The position numbers and the translations under genes are program-made. The notes under the pieces are model-generated. The model was not told where the DNA came from and did not search any database. It was given only the letters and a program-made list of their open reading frames with translations. 64,000 nucleotides of DNA from Thermoguttaceae bacterium (GTDB taxonomy: Bacteria > Planctomycetota > Planctomycetia > Pirellulales > Thermoguttaceae): NCBI GenBank assembly GCA_025060325.1, contig JANXBW010000001.1, forward strand, positions 186,001-250,000. Direction: 5' to 3'. Positions 9,627 through 19,949 of the stretch are shown piece by piece (within the stretch, counting starts at the first letter, position 1; each line of letters begins with the position of its first letter).

Positions 9627-11951
9627 ATGAGCGTTGGATCTCTCTCGCGCCGGACGGTTATCGTTAGGCTTTTGTTGCCATTCATTTCGCTGGCTCCCTT
9701 GCGGGCAAGCTTCGGTCAAACCGAGCTTCAATCGCTTCAGGTTGTCCCTGCGGACACGGGAGTCTACCAAGCGTGCAGCGGCCTCGGCGATCTCGTTGCC
9801 GATGTCTCCACAAGTCGGGCGATCACCCGCCTCAAAGAACTCAAAGTGGTAAACGTACTGACCCGTTTGCTCAAGGAGCAGTGGCAAAGGGCGGCAGGGC
9901 CTGATATCCCCGAAGAACTGAAGTCTCAGATGGAGAATCCATTTGTCCAGGAAGGATTGCGGCTATTGGCTGAAATGCATAGTCAGGAGTTCTTCCTCGC
10001 CGGAGACAACTCCTGGTCTCATGTCCAACGAGTGCTTAGGCAACCGGGAAACGCAGCCAGATTAGCCATGACGCTGCTTGCTGCCCGTTTGGCAGAAGCA
10101 GGACAGTCGGAACTTGATTCGGAAGCTTTAAGGGAGAAACTGACCGATCTGATCATCCACACATATCTTGTTCAGCAGGAAGAAAAGGTGCAGGTACCTC
10201 GTCTGCTAATGGGTTGGCGTGTGAAAAATGTGGAGCGAGCACAACTTTTTGTCAACATGGTCCGTGGCTTTATCAGCATGGCGGCTATGGGTGTTTCGGA
10301 ATTGGCTGGGCGAGTGCAATCGATCGAGCGTGCCGGGGGCGAATTCACCGTCTTACACATTTCCGGCAAGGACATCCCGTGGGAAGAAATGTTCCAGAGG
10401 ATCAGAGAAGCTCGCCAAGAAGAAATGCTAGAGTTTTTGCCGCAGGAATTAGAAGAACAAGAAGAGGCCTTACCCTCCCCGGAAACCGAGGACAGCCCAA
10501 AGTGGGTTACCTTTTTGGCGGAGAAACTCCGGAAGCTTGAGCTTTACGCCGCTTTAGGGATGCGAGACGAATGGATCCTTCTCGGGTTTGGGCCTGATCT
10601 AAAGTTCTTAGATATTCCGGCGGAAGATGCTCAACTAGCTGGGCGTGAGGAGGTGGCCGAGGCTCTCCGTCGGATCAACGGGAGGGTTTTGAGCTTTTCT
10701 TACTACAGCCAAGAGATTGTCAACAGCTCTCGCTTAAGCCTTGTGGAACCAGCAGAATTGGCGGCGCGTGCCCTTCGGGAATGGGAAGAGAAGGAGCCGG
10801 AGATCCCGGCCCAAGTTAGGGACCGAGTCATCGCCGATCTCCAAAAATTGGCCGACTTCGCCAAAAAGCTGGAAACTAAATCAGGTGCGATGGCTGATGT
10901 CCTGTACAGGACCAACCGAGGGCTAGAAGAGATCTTGTTGACTTGGGACACGCCCGCCAGTAGCAAAGCCTTGCCGCTTGAGCTTTTGGCCCGAATTGGT
11001 CCGACGCCTATTGCGGGGCTGGTCATCCGTAGTCCCTCGGAGGCCAACTTGATCTTGATGCAAGACATTCTAGGATGGGTCATCCAGGAATTCGCCGCCA
11101 GCGTGGCGGCCGGCTTGCTTCAACAGGAAGGAGGACCGGATGAACCATCCAACGCAAGACTTCGCAATTTTATGGATCGAATGTGGATGTGCACTCGGGA
11201 TGCAGACCGGGTCATTCGCGAGTATTTCGTGCCGGCGCTCGCCGACTCGGAAACTGCTTGGGTCTTGGATGCAAAGCTTCAAGCCCAAGAAGTTATCCCC
11301 GGTTTGCCTGAAGTTAAACAGCCACTTCCTCTCCCAGAATTTGCCTTGATAATTCGGTTAAATGATCCGGAAAGTTTCAAAGAAGGTCTTAAGCGCACCC
11401 GGGAGTTAGCCAAGGAGTTAACTCTCATCCTTCAGGACTACCCGGACCTGACGGAAACACTTCCGAGTGAGGAACTAGGCCCACTTGAATGTGAGTGCGA
11501 AATGTGGGATAGCGGCTATTTGTGCAAACTCATCCTTCCCGGAGAATTGGGGAAGTTGGTACCTCCACCAGTGGCGGTTTTAGCCCAAGACCTTTTTGTA
11601 CTTTCCAACTCCTCTGCTCAAGCAGAACGCCTGGCCCAAGGCCAAAAACTTGAAGCAGTGGGCCTCATTGAGGATGTCAGCGCACCTCGTTCGGCAGCGG
11701 GTTTTGTTCACTTCGGTCGCCTATGGATGGCCCTACGTCCCTGGGCTGAGGCGTTAGCTCAACCGGCCCTATACACCGAAGACCTGCCCCAGCCAGAGAC
11801 AGAGGAATTGCTCTCCGCTTTTCGCGAGGATCTGGATAGCTTGGTAGCCATTCTTCAGTGTATACGCTCTTTGACATGGGAAGTTGTGGAGGAGTCGCAG
11901 GGCCTGCGGGTAATGCGAGCAGCACTGGAAGTCGAGGACCTCAGCCCGTGA
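9627..11951 (+). CDS. Hypothetical secreted protein, 774 aa
   Basis: Long ORF with signal-like N-terminus (RRTVIVRLLLPFISLAPLRASFGQ); no recognised domain. Confidence 0.75.
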   Translation: MSVGSLSRRTVIVRLLLPFISLAPLRASFGQTELQSLQVVPADTGVYQACSGLGDLVADVSTSRAITRLKELKVVNVLTRLLKEQWQRAAGPDIPEELKSQMENPFVQEGLRLLAEMHSQEFFLAGDNSWSHVQRVLRQPGNAARLAMTLLAARLAEAGQSELDSEALREKLTDLIIHTYLVQQEEKVQVPRLLMGWRVKNVERAQLFVNMVRGFISMAAMGVSELAGRVQSIERAGGEFTVLHISGKDIPWEEMFQRIREARQEEMLEFLPQELEEQEEALPSPETEDSPKWVTFLAEKLRKLELYAALGMRDEWILLGFGPDLKFLDIPAEDAQLAGREEVAEALRRINGRVLSFSYYSQEIVNSSRLSLVEPAELAARALREWEEKEPEIPAQVRDRVIADLQKLADFAKKLETKSGAMADVLYRTNRGLEEILLTWDTPASSKALPLELLARIGPTPIAGLVIRSPSEANLILMQDILGWVIQEFAASVAAGLLQQEGGPDEPSNARLRNFMDRMWMCTRDADRVIREYFVPALADSETAWVLDAKLQAQEVIPGLPEVKQPLPLPEFALIIRLNDPESFKEGLKRTRELAKELTLILQDYPDLTETLPSEELGPLECECEMWDSGYLCKLILPGELGKLVPPPVAVLAQDLFVLSNSSAQAERLAQGQKLEAVGLIEDVSAPRSAAGFVHFGRLWMALRPWAEALAQPALYTEDLPQPETEELLSAFREDLDSLVAILQCIRSLTWEVVEESQGLRVMRAALEVEDLSP

Positions 11952-11991
11952 CAAAATCTCGTTAAGACCGCCACGATTCCCGGCTTGCACT

Positions 11992-13197
11992 TTGGGAGCG
12001 ATGGCTACGGCTTCGGAGTACCCGCGTCGTCCCCATCCTTTGGAGTGGGTTGAGGAAGAACTTTGTCGCTTAGAGTCTAGTGGGCTTCGCCGCTTCCGGC
12101 GACTGCGCTCAACACGGCAAGGAGCTATCATCACCCTGGACGGCCGGGCGGTCATCAATTTCGGCTCAAACGACTATCTAGGCCTGTCAACACATCCGGA
12201 GGTTATTGCTGCCGCGTTTGCCGCTGCGAAGGAGTTCGGCTGGGGAAGCGGTGCAAGTGCTCTTGTCTGTGGTTACACGTCCATCCATCAACAACTAGAA
12301 GCAGATCTTGCGCGATTCCATCAGACAGAAGCAGCCCTCGTTTTTGGCTCCGGATATGCAGCCAACGTGGGAACGGTCACCTCGCTGGTAGGGCCAGGTG
12401 ATGTCGTTTACATGGACAGCCGCAATCATGCATCCCTCTGGGATGGATGCCGGCTATCGCGGGCAGATATCCGGCTTTTTGACCATCATGACTTAACGAC
12501 TTTGCATAAAGAACTTCAAAAACGGGGGCGGTATCGGCGGGCACTAGTGGTAACCGACGCAGTTTTTAGCATCGAAGGAGATTTGGCACCGCTTGAGGGG
12601 CTTGTCCGCCTGTGCCGGGAATACGAGGCGATCCTACTTGTGGACGAAGCTCATGCGGTTGGCATCTTCGGCCCTCAAGGCGAAGGGCTTTCGGCCGAGC
12701 TTGCCCTCCATGGGGAAGTATCCTTACGGATCGGAACCTTAAGCAAGGCCTTAGGAAGCGTTGGCGGCTACCTTGTCGGTCCGCAAAAAGTGATTGACTT
12801 GGTGATCTCAAAGGCCCGGTCGCTCATCTTTTCCACAGCCTCCCCGCCAGCAGCGGCGGCCGCGGCTCGAAAGGCGCTGGAACTTCTTCGGGCCAATCCT
12901 TCCTCGGGACGGGAACTCCTCCGGCGCGCGGAGAAGCTCCGGCAACACTTGACCTCGGCCGGCTGGAAGCTTAGTCCCAGCTGTAGTCAAATCATCTCAA
13001 TCATATTGGGCGAACCAGACCGAGCCCTCACGCTTACTGAGATGCTCTTAACCGAAGGGATCTTTTGCCCGGCGATGCGACCACCAACTGTTCCCGAAGG
13101 TCATTCGTGCTTGCGGATAAGCCTCACGCTTGCACACACCGAGGCAATGTTGGAAAAGTTGACTTTAGCGCTCGGCCAGTGCGGGGCAAAAAATTAG
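11992..13197 (+). CDS. bioF: 8-amino-7-oxononanoate synthase / alpha-oxoamine synthase family PLP enzyme
   Basis: INFGSNDYLGLSTHPEV, VVTDAVFSIEGDLAPLEGLVRLCREYEAILLVDEAHAVGIFGPQGEG, GTLSKALGSVGGYLVG (PLP Lys). Confidence 0.85.
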   Translation: MGAMATASEYPRRPHPLEWVEEELCRLESSGLRRFRRLRSTRQGAIITLDGRAVINFGSNDYLGLSTHPEVIAAAFAAAKEFGWGSGASALVCGYTSIHQQLEADLARFHQTEAALVFGSGYAANVGTVTSLVGPGDVVYMDSRNHASLWDGCRLSRADIRLFDHHDLTTLHKELQKRGRYRRALVVTDAVFSIEGDLAPLEGLVRLCREYEAILLVDEAHAVGIFGPQGEGLSAELALHGEVSLRIGTLSKALGSVGGYLVGPQKVIDLVISKARSLIFSTASPPAAAAAARKALELLRANPSSGRELLRRAEKLRQHLTSAGWKLSPSCSQIISIILGEPDRALTLTEMLLTEGIFCPAMRPPTVPEGHSCLRISLTLAHTEAMLEKLTLALGQCGAKN

Positions 13198-13423
13198 CGC
13201 GCGCTGCCGGAACTAGACGGAAAAATGACACTACTTGCGGCACACCAACCCCTGCCGTCTGCACTTCCAGTTCCCAAAAACCCACCACAAGGAATGAGCC
13301 ATCAAGTAAATTCCGGGGCTTTTGGACGAGGAGAATGGTGGCTTGCCAAGTAGAGAATGTCGGATTGCCAACTACGTGTCCGGCTAAAAGGCCCCAGTTA
13401 CTTCTACCGGTCTGGGCCCACTT

Positions 13424-14845
13424 CTAGCTACCGCTTTCCCTTCGGGCCGTAATCTGCTGAAGCAAGTCCGAGACATCCCGGTACCCGAAATCAATCGCCG
13501 CAAGCGCCGTCAGGTGCTCTTCGGCCGTGTTGAGATCCCCCATTTCGAGGGCTAGTTTCCCCGCCAAATACCGGCCCAGTTTTTGGGATTCCACATCCCG
13601 ATCCCCGATTTCTTTTAACGCCTCCGCGTAATGCTGCATCGCTAACTTACTCTGTTTAATAGCCTGGAAGCACTGGCCCAGTTCTAATAAACACGCTGCC
13701 CGATGTCGCGGATCATTCCGGGCTTTTTGAAACTCCGTGATCGCCTCCGACCAGCGGCCCGCTTGTTTGTAACGCAGGGCCAGCTCAAAGTGAAAAGCGG
13801 CATGCCCGGGGAATCGCTCCACCCGTCGACGAAAGAGTTCGATTTCTTTGTCCACAAGCTGTTTCTCAAGCTGGGCGACTTCGCCGGCGGCAGCCTCCCC
13901 CTTGCCTTGGAGATCCTGAATCCGTCGGCGGAGCGACCGTAATTCCACATCGGTCAGCCGATCGGCAACGTCTGGATCGTTATTTGAAACTTGGAGCGCC
14001 CGCTGAAGAATGTCGCGAGCCTTGTCGAAGTTTCCCTCGCCGATATAGTGCTCGGAAAGTTGGATGTACTTGGCAATATTGGACGGGTCGCGCCGGATCT
14101 CGGCAAGCAAAGTGGCCTCAGGTGAGGCCGCCCGAGTGGCTTCCCCCGCGGAGGGGGCCGCCGGCGCGGTCACCGCCGGCGCCACGGGCACCTCCTTTCG
14201 ACCTGCTCGACTTGGATCGGTGTACCCGCCCCGATGGATGGTCCTCTCCACTGTCAGCTTGGCGATCGCCTTCTGAGCTTCCTCGTCGTTTGGTTTGGCT
14301 TTTAGGACAAGCTGCCAACACTGAATCGCTTGGTCGTATTCCCCCAAATCGGCGTAAGCCTCGGCCAAAAGCTTGTTGACAGCCGGATCGGTCGGGCGAG
14401 CTTCCTGAGCCATCTTTAAATAGATAAGCCGCACATCGTTGTGGCCCATTTGCCGGCAAGCGTTGGCCATTTCTTCCAGGGTCGAGATGTGCCAGGGATT
14501 GAGCTTCAACATTTCCAAACCGGCTCGAATTACCCCCGGCCAATCCTGCGACTTTGCCGCCTTTTTCATGCTAGCGATGTGCCGCATCCCCTGAACCGCG
14601 GCCAGAGCGCTACCCTTCTTGTTGTCGCGGTACTTCTTTTTCAAATTGGCCAAAAAGCTTTGCACATACGCGGTGTTCCCTGGATCGCCAGCCACACATG
14701 TGGTGAAAAGCTCGGCCGCGTAGTCGTAGTTCTCCTGGGCCATCCGGAGGCTGGCCTGCTGAAAACATTCCTGAAGTCGCCGCCGCGCTGCATCGGAAAG
14801 CGAATCGGACCGTCCACCCCCTGCCTGCGGAGTACCCGAACTCAT
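13424..14845 (-). CDS. Tetratricopeptide repeat protein
   Basis: TPR-like helices: AYADLGEYDQAIQCWQLVLKAKPNDEEAQKAIAKL, GEGNFDKARDILQRALQVSNNDPDVADRL, ALRYKQAGRWSEAITEFQKA. Confidence 0.8.
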   Translation of the reverse strand: MSSGTPQAGGGRSDSLSDAARRRLQECFQQASLRMAQENYDYAAELFTTCVAGDPGNTAYVQSFLANLKKKYRDNKKGSALAAVQGMRHIASMKKAAKSQDWPGVIRAGLEMLKLNPWHISTLEEMANACRQMGHNDVRLIYLKMAQEARPTDPAVNKLLAEAYADLGEYDQAIQCWQLVLKAKPNDEEAQKAIAKLTVERTIHRGGYTDPSRAGRKEVPVAPAVTAPAAPSAGEATRAASPEATLLAEIRRDPSNIAKYIQLSEHYIGEGNFDKARDILQRALQVSNNDPDVADRLTDVELRSLRRRIQDLQGKGEAAAGEVAQLEKQLVDKEIELFRRRVERFPGHAAFHFELALRYKQAGRWSEAITEFQKARNDPRHRAACLLELGQCFQAIKQSKLAMQHYAEALKEIGDRDVESQKLGRYLAGKLALEMGDLNTAEEHLTALAAIDFGYRDVSDLLQQITARRESGS

Positions 14846-16782
14846 GCTCTAAAACCCTTTCCCAAGAGCGACGCCTTCGTTCCGCCGGAACTAATGGCAA
14901 ACGTCAATGGCACCTTCGACAAGGGCTGCTTGAAAACGCCCCAAACCTAATCCCATTTCCTAACAACAAGCCCCGGTTTACTGCCCCAACGTTTTTGCAA
15001 ACAAATATCCTCTCTTTAAAGGCCACTTTATCCCCAGCCTACTTGCTGTCATTGTACCGCCGGGCATGGACCGCGCAAACTCCGGGTTGGCGCCGGAAGC
15101 CGATTGGTCGCAGCACCCTTGCGCCCTTTGATTGCCCAGAAACGCCTTCGTCACACGAAGGAAGACAACTCGTTGCTCGGGAAAAAGTAAGGGCGTACCC
15201 GATGCACCGCCACTTGGCAGCTATGCGGCCCAACGGAAAAACTCAGCGTTCCTCACCCTCATGAGTTTTCAGCGGCTGATAACGAGAAGAATCTCGCGAA
15301 AGCCAAACACGCAAACCCAATCAGGCTTAGTCACCAACAACTCCGCCCATCTGCGTAAAGTAGGATATCACCCCAGCCCAAAGGCGGTGTGCGGCCGGTT
15401 CGGGCGGGGCGATCAAAGTAGGAGCTTCCGACAAATCCCCTTCTTCGCCGGCGTTACTCCGCGGAGCGTTCAAACGTCCTCAATTTAGCTTGCCTCGCCC
15501 CCCTCCGAGTCGAATTTCCCGCTTAAAGGGCGTAGCTCCCGACGAAGCACGATCCCGGCTCGATTGGCTGCTCCGCCCGAGGCCGGCAGTGCGAAAGCCG
15601 GTCCTAGGGAAGGCGTCTCTCCGGAGCTTTCCCGCCGCGGGGGAAGCGGCTCAAGGTCCAGACGAAGCGCCACGGCCCGCCGGGAGCCGGCGTCGAAGAA
15701 GGATGGGTCACTGGAAGCCGGTAATCCTTCACCGCAATGAAGTGGGCGTGACGCTCCGACTCGGTTCTTCTCTCCCAACAAGGATTATCGGTCGACGCCG
15801 ATATTACCAATCACGGGAGCCTGGTCGTCACGCGAGCTTACTCCACATAGAGGCCGGAGTTTGGTATCCAGATTCGTCAACTAATCTAAAACCCTGGCAG
15901 AATCCCTGTGCCTTGCCACCAAGCCAAAGCGTCAACTTGTGATCAAGACCGTTATTTCCAGACGCCAAAGGCAAAGATAGATTGGCACTTGGCACACAGC
16001 CTTTGGGTGCCCAGAACCGACCCCTAGAGTGATCACAATAAAGACCTAAGCTAAACCATTGACGCACTAAAAGAACGTGCAGACAAGGTTTGGCCTCCGC
16101 TTGTGGTTGAAGAATTAAAAACGGTCGGAGTGGTTTGGAAACAGAACCGCGTGCATAAGTTGCGACTTTCTCGATCAAAATTTCTCATGTCATAGACGGG
16201 TCCGAGTTTTTCGGGCTTCGGAGGCGGGGCGGAATTTTCCCCCTAGGAGCCCGCCGATCCTTGCTACCGGCCGATTCTGGTAGTGAACATTTAGCCCCCA
16301 GGTGGTCTGGCCTCGGCACGGCCGGCTAAACACAGCCCTGGGAAAAATGGCTAGAGGAAAAGTACTAAGGCCGCACGAGCCGGATTCCTACAATTTTTCG
16401 CTCCCTGCCTCTTGGACCATCTGGGCTGCCGGGCCTGAGCGCCAAATCATTGACCTGAAGCGACTCAACCGGTAGCATGAAAGCGCCGACTGGGGCCGAG
16501 TGCCAACAAGGGGAGGTAGATTGATTGATTGCCGCATGCCCGGGCTCGGACCGGCCGGGTAAAAAAGCGGGTTCCGCCTCCCATTTATGTCTGTGTCGCG
16601 CCAAACGGATTTGCCACCTTGATACGCAGTGGCGGATGCCGCCGCGGCGGTCGCCCGGCATAGTTCAGAGTGGGCCGCAGAACGCCTTCTGGGGGTGAGA
16701 CGATCGGATTATTGCGATTTGCAAGGCAAGTATTTCCGCTAATAGATTCCGAATAAGCAATGATCCGGCTGGAGCTACCCCA

Positions 16783-17787
16783 ATGCGGCCGGCGAACTGT
16801 CAGCAATCTTTTCGGTCTTGGCGACCTGGTGTTCGGCGTTGCCTCGGCCTGCGCCCCCGAGAGCGGATTGCGCTTGCCTTCGTTCTCCTTGCCCTTTTGT
16901 GGAGTGGAAGCACCTGTTCGATCCCACTTGCCGAGGCGGCGTACGTCAGGGACCTCATCCGCCTGGACGGGTCGATCAACACCATTGCGGTTGAGCTACG
17001 GGCAGGGGTTTGGCGTGTGGGAGTAGGCGGAGCACTTGAGCCAGCCGGGGACACGGCTTTCTCCCGAAGAGTTACAAACGAAGTAGTCATCGGCATATTC
17101 CGGGCCACGGCGGTTAACGGTGTTAGCGACTTTCAGGGCGAGCTGACCGGATATTTCGGATTTTGGATTGACTCGGCCTCCTATTCTTTCACCGCGCAAG
17201 TAGGGCGCATCCTCGGCACGAAGATTGCCGCGGATTATCCCCTCGGCGCTTTAAGACGTTCGGACCCGTTTGGCATACTGGGTGGGCTAGCGGCGATTGC
17301 GGTCTTTTTCGATCCGATTCCGGACTTGACAGGGCCTGGTACGAGCATCCCGGTCGACGTTTCGGCTGCCACTGACGGGCAGATTTTTGCGTCTTTTGGC
17401 TTCCAGCCGGCAGCAGATCGGGACCTCGGCGGGGCGACAGGGCCGGCGGGGGCGGCCGCGTGGTGGCGCCTAGCGGCGGGCGACCGGCTAGAAACGTGGG
17501 GCGGACTTAACCTCACCGCTGCCGGCCCCGAATATGATAAGCTCGTCTTCCCTGGGGTATCGAACCCGCTTACGGGGCAACTAAATTCTCTCGGCTTTCG
17601 GTTTGGCTTTGTTCCTGCGACAGGGGGGCCTTGGCCGTGGGGGGGCGCGGGCACTTTAGAACTCCGGGTGGTGCCCGAGCCGCCTACGGGAGGTCTTCTG
17701 GCCTGTTTGATTCTGTCCGGGTTAGGCGTGGTCGCTTCGCGCAGGTCTCTTTTTCGAAATCCCCTAAAAGCGCGTACGCGAAAGTAG
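16783..17787 (+). CDS. PEP-CTERM-type secreted protein
   Basis: Signal-like N-terminus; C-terminus VVPEPPTGGLLACLILSGLGVVASRRSLFR (PEP motif, TM, basic tail). Confidence 0.65.
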   Translation: MRPANCQQSFRSWRPGVRRCLGLRPRERIALAFVLLALLWSGSTCSIPLAEAAYVRDLIRLDGSINTIAVELRAGVWRVGVGGALEPAGDTAFSRRVTNEVVIGIFRATAVNGVSDFQGELTGYFGFWIDSASYSFTAQVGRILGTKIAADYPLGALRRSDPFGILGGLAAIAVFFDPIPDLTGPGTSIPVDVSAATDGQIFASFGFQPAADRDLGGATGPAGAAAWWRLAAGDRLETWGGLNLTAAGPEYDKLVFPGVSNPLTGQLNSLGFRFGFVPATGGPWPWGGAGTLELRVVPEPPTGGLLACLILSGLGVVASRRSLFRNPLKARTRK

Positions 17788-18634
17788 TCCGCCGGCCGGG
17801 TGCTGCAGCTCCTCTTTAGCCCCGGCCGCGCCACTCAACTGGATTAGTTGCCGGTAACACCAGTCGCCCAGGTTGGCTCCGTAGGTCGAAGGCTGAAGCA
17901 ACTTTCCTTGCGCAAGCCCACGCTCTCGGCAAGCGAAATGTTTTCGTTATCCCAAGTCCGGCACGTCCGCCGGGGATTGTCGGGATGACGTTTTTCCGGG
18001 TCAAGCAACTCTTCTCCACTTGCCGAACTTAAGTGGACCCCGAGTAATCACCGCCGGTTGAAAATCCTCCGCAAAACGGACTCCGGCAGAAACCCTCTGT
18101 CCTGAATCGGGTCTCGCCAATTCGGAACAAGCCAGGCGCGCTCTCACGGCCCAAACTCATCAGGGGTTTTCGAATCCGAAAAAGCTATTTCACTAGGCTG
18201 CGTTTGGCCTTATCTTCTGCCGATCTTTTAATGGCGAAAATGCATCTTATCCCGGGCCAATCGAGACCGACTTTGGCGAATACGCAGTCTGGGCACTTTA
18301 GCAAATCGGGGGAATACAAGAAGACCGAAATCACGATCTAAGCGCCTTTACCGGTTCTCAGGACTCCGCGGGTAAAAGCCACTAGAAAAGTGGAGTTGCA
18401 CCGGCAGTTGCAACGCAAAGCTTATTATTTCTTGGGCTTAGAGTGAGGGGTATTCCCCTGCCCCAGGCCCATGGGGCTAGCGCGCTCTCATCACAGCGTG
18501 TTTGCGATCGCCCTTTCTGTCGGGAAGTATGCCCTCTTCTGAGTTCGGTCGATAGTCGCTTAACGAAGGTACAGGGAGCACGATAACGCTCGGTTGCTTA
18601 TCTACTCCCAGCATTTGGACAAGGTACTAATCCA

Positions 18635-19933
18635 ATGCGGAAAACGCTTACTGCCTTATTCAAATCCCCCGTTGTTTTAGGGGCGCTAATGGCAGCCGGA
18701 TGGTACACGCTCATACTGTGGGGACCGCTTAACCATCCCACCATCCGGGCATTGTTTACGGAACATCCCGTTGAACATGTCAGCGCGATCCTTTTTTTCG
18801 TGGGCATAGGGTCTTTGCTCCTCCGGACAGCCGGACTGTTACGCGATTGGCGGGTCATTCGTCAGTGGCCCGGCGGTTGGAACTTTTCTGCTGACGATCG
18901 GCAAATTGGCGTTGACGAATTCATTGACAAACTTTCCCGCTTCGCCGATAAGCTATCGGGTTCAAGGCTCGGTCATCGGATGCGTGAACTCGCCCGGATG
19001 TTGGAAACCAATCCGGAAGGACCCGACCTGGATAGCCACCTGCGCATACTTTCTGAGAAGGATGCGGCAGCAGCCCAGGCGCGGTCGACTCTTGTTCGCA
19101 TGTTCATTTGGGCTATTCCAATCCTTGGGTTTCTAGGCACAGTTATAGGCATCGCGATGGCCCTCGGTCGACTGGCTCCGCAACAACTGGAGGAAAGCTT
19201 GCCGGTGGTGATGGCGGCGTTGACTGTCGCCTTCAACACAACAATTCTTGCACTTGCCCTTTGCCTCATTCTGTATTTCGGGCTTTACGTGGTGGAACGG
19301 GCGGAGGCCGGAATACTTGGTCGCGTTGACCAAATCGCCGAGGAGGTGCTTGCTGCCTTTGCGCGAAGCCGCCCCTCCATAAGCAAACAGTCCTCAGGGG
19401 GAACCACCCCGTCCACTGGTGACCAATTCCTTGCGCTCCTCCAGGCGCCGCTGGCAACCTGGGAACTTGCGGTTCAAGAATTCGTCTCCTCCGTCCGACA
19501 GCTAACCACCGAGCTGTCAACTGCGCTTGGGCAAGCGCTGGCAAAGGCGTTGGAGGAGGTTCTCCACGGGCATGCGGCTCGCCTGCTGGCTGTGGAGGAA
19601 AAGGCGCTTGCCCAACATCAGGAGCACCTGGACGAGCTTTACCGCCATTATCACAAACGACTTGAGCGGGTGCTGGAACTGGAGCGATCCGTTGAGCAGC
19701 GGACCGAGATGCTCCTTAAGGCTCTGGAAGGTGCAGAAACGCTGCGAACACTCCAGGAAGCACTCCAGCGTAATTTGGCCATCCTGGCCACCTCGCGACA
19801 ATTTGAACAAATGCTAATGAGTCTAACAGCAGCCATCCACCTGCTGACCACACGCATCGAGGCCCCGGTGGGAACCCCTAGCGCGCCGCAAACGCTGCCG
19901 GTCCATGTGCACGGGCTTCGGCAAGCGGGTTAG
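18635..19933 (+). CDS. MotA/TolQ/ExbB-type proton channel subunit with long C-terminal coiled-coil tail
   Basis: IPILGFLGTVIGIAMALG and AALTVAFNTTILALALCLILYFGLYVVERAE match TolQ/ExbB TM2/TM3 signatures; about 170 aa predicted helical tail. Confidence 0.8.
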   Translation: MRKTLTALFKSPVVLGALMAAGWYTLILWGPLNHPTIRALFTEHPVEHVSAILFFVGIGSLLLRTAGLLRDWRVIRQWPGGWNFSADDRQIGVDEFIDKLSRFADKLSGSRLGHRMRELARMLETNPEGPDLDSHLRILSEKDAAAAQARSTLVRMFIWAIPILGFLGTVIGIAMALGRLAPQQLEESLPVVMAALTVAFNTTILALALCLILYFGLYVVERAEAGILGRVDQIAEEVLAAFARSRPSISKQSSGGTTPSTGDQFLALLQAPLATWELAVQEFVSSVRQLTTELSTALGQALAKALEEVLHGHAARLLAVEEKALAQHQEHLDELYRHYHKRLERVLELERSVEQRTEMLLKALEGAETLRTLQEALQRNLAILATSRQFEQMLMSLTAAIHLLTTRIEAPVGTPSAPQTLPVHVHGLRQAG

Positions 19934-19949
19934 ATTGTAAACGTAACCT

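Noticed and set aside
15490-15942. 150-aa ORF in the 14846-16782 gap
   Set aside because: Arg/Pro-rich, no recognisable domain, and overlapping opposite-strand ORFs of similar length.
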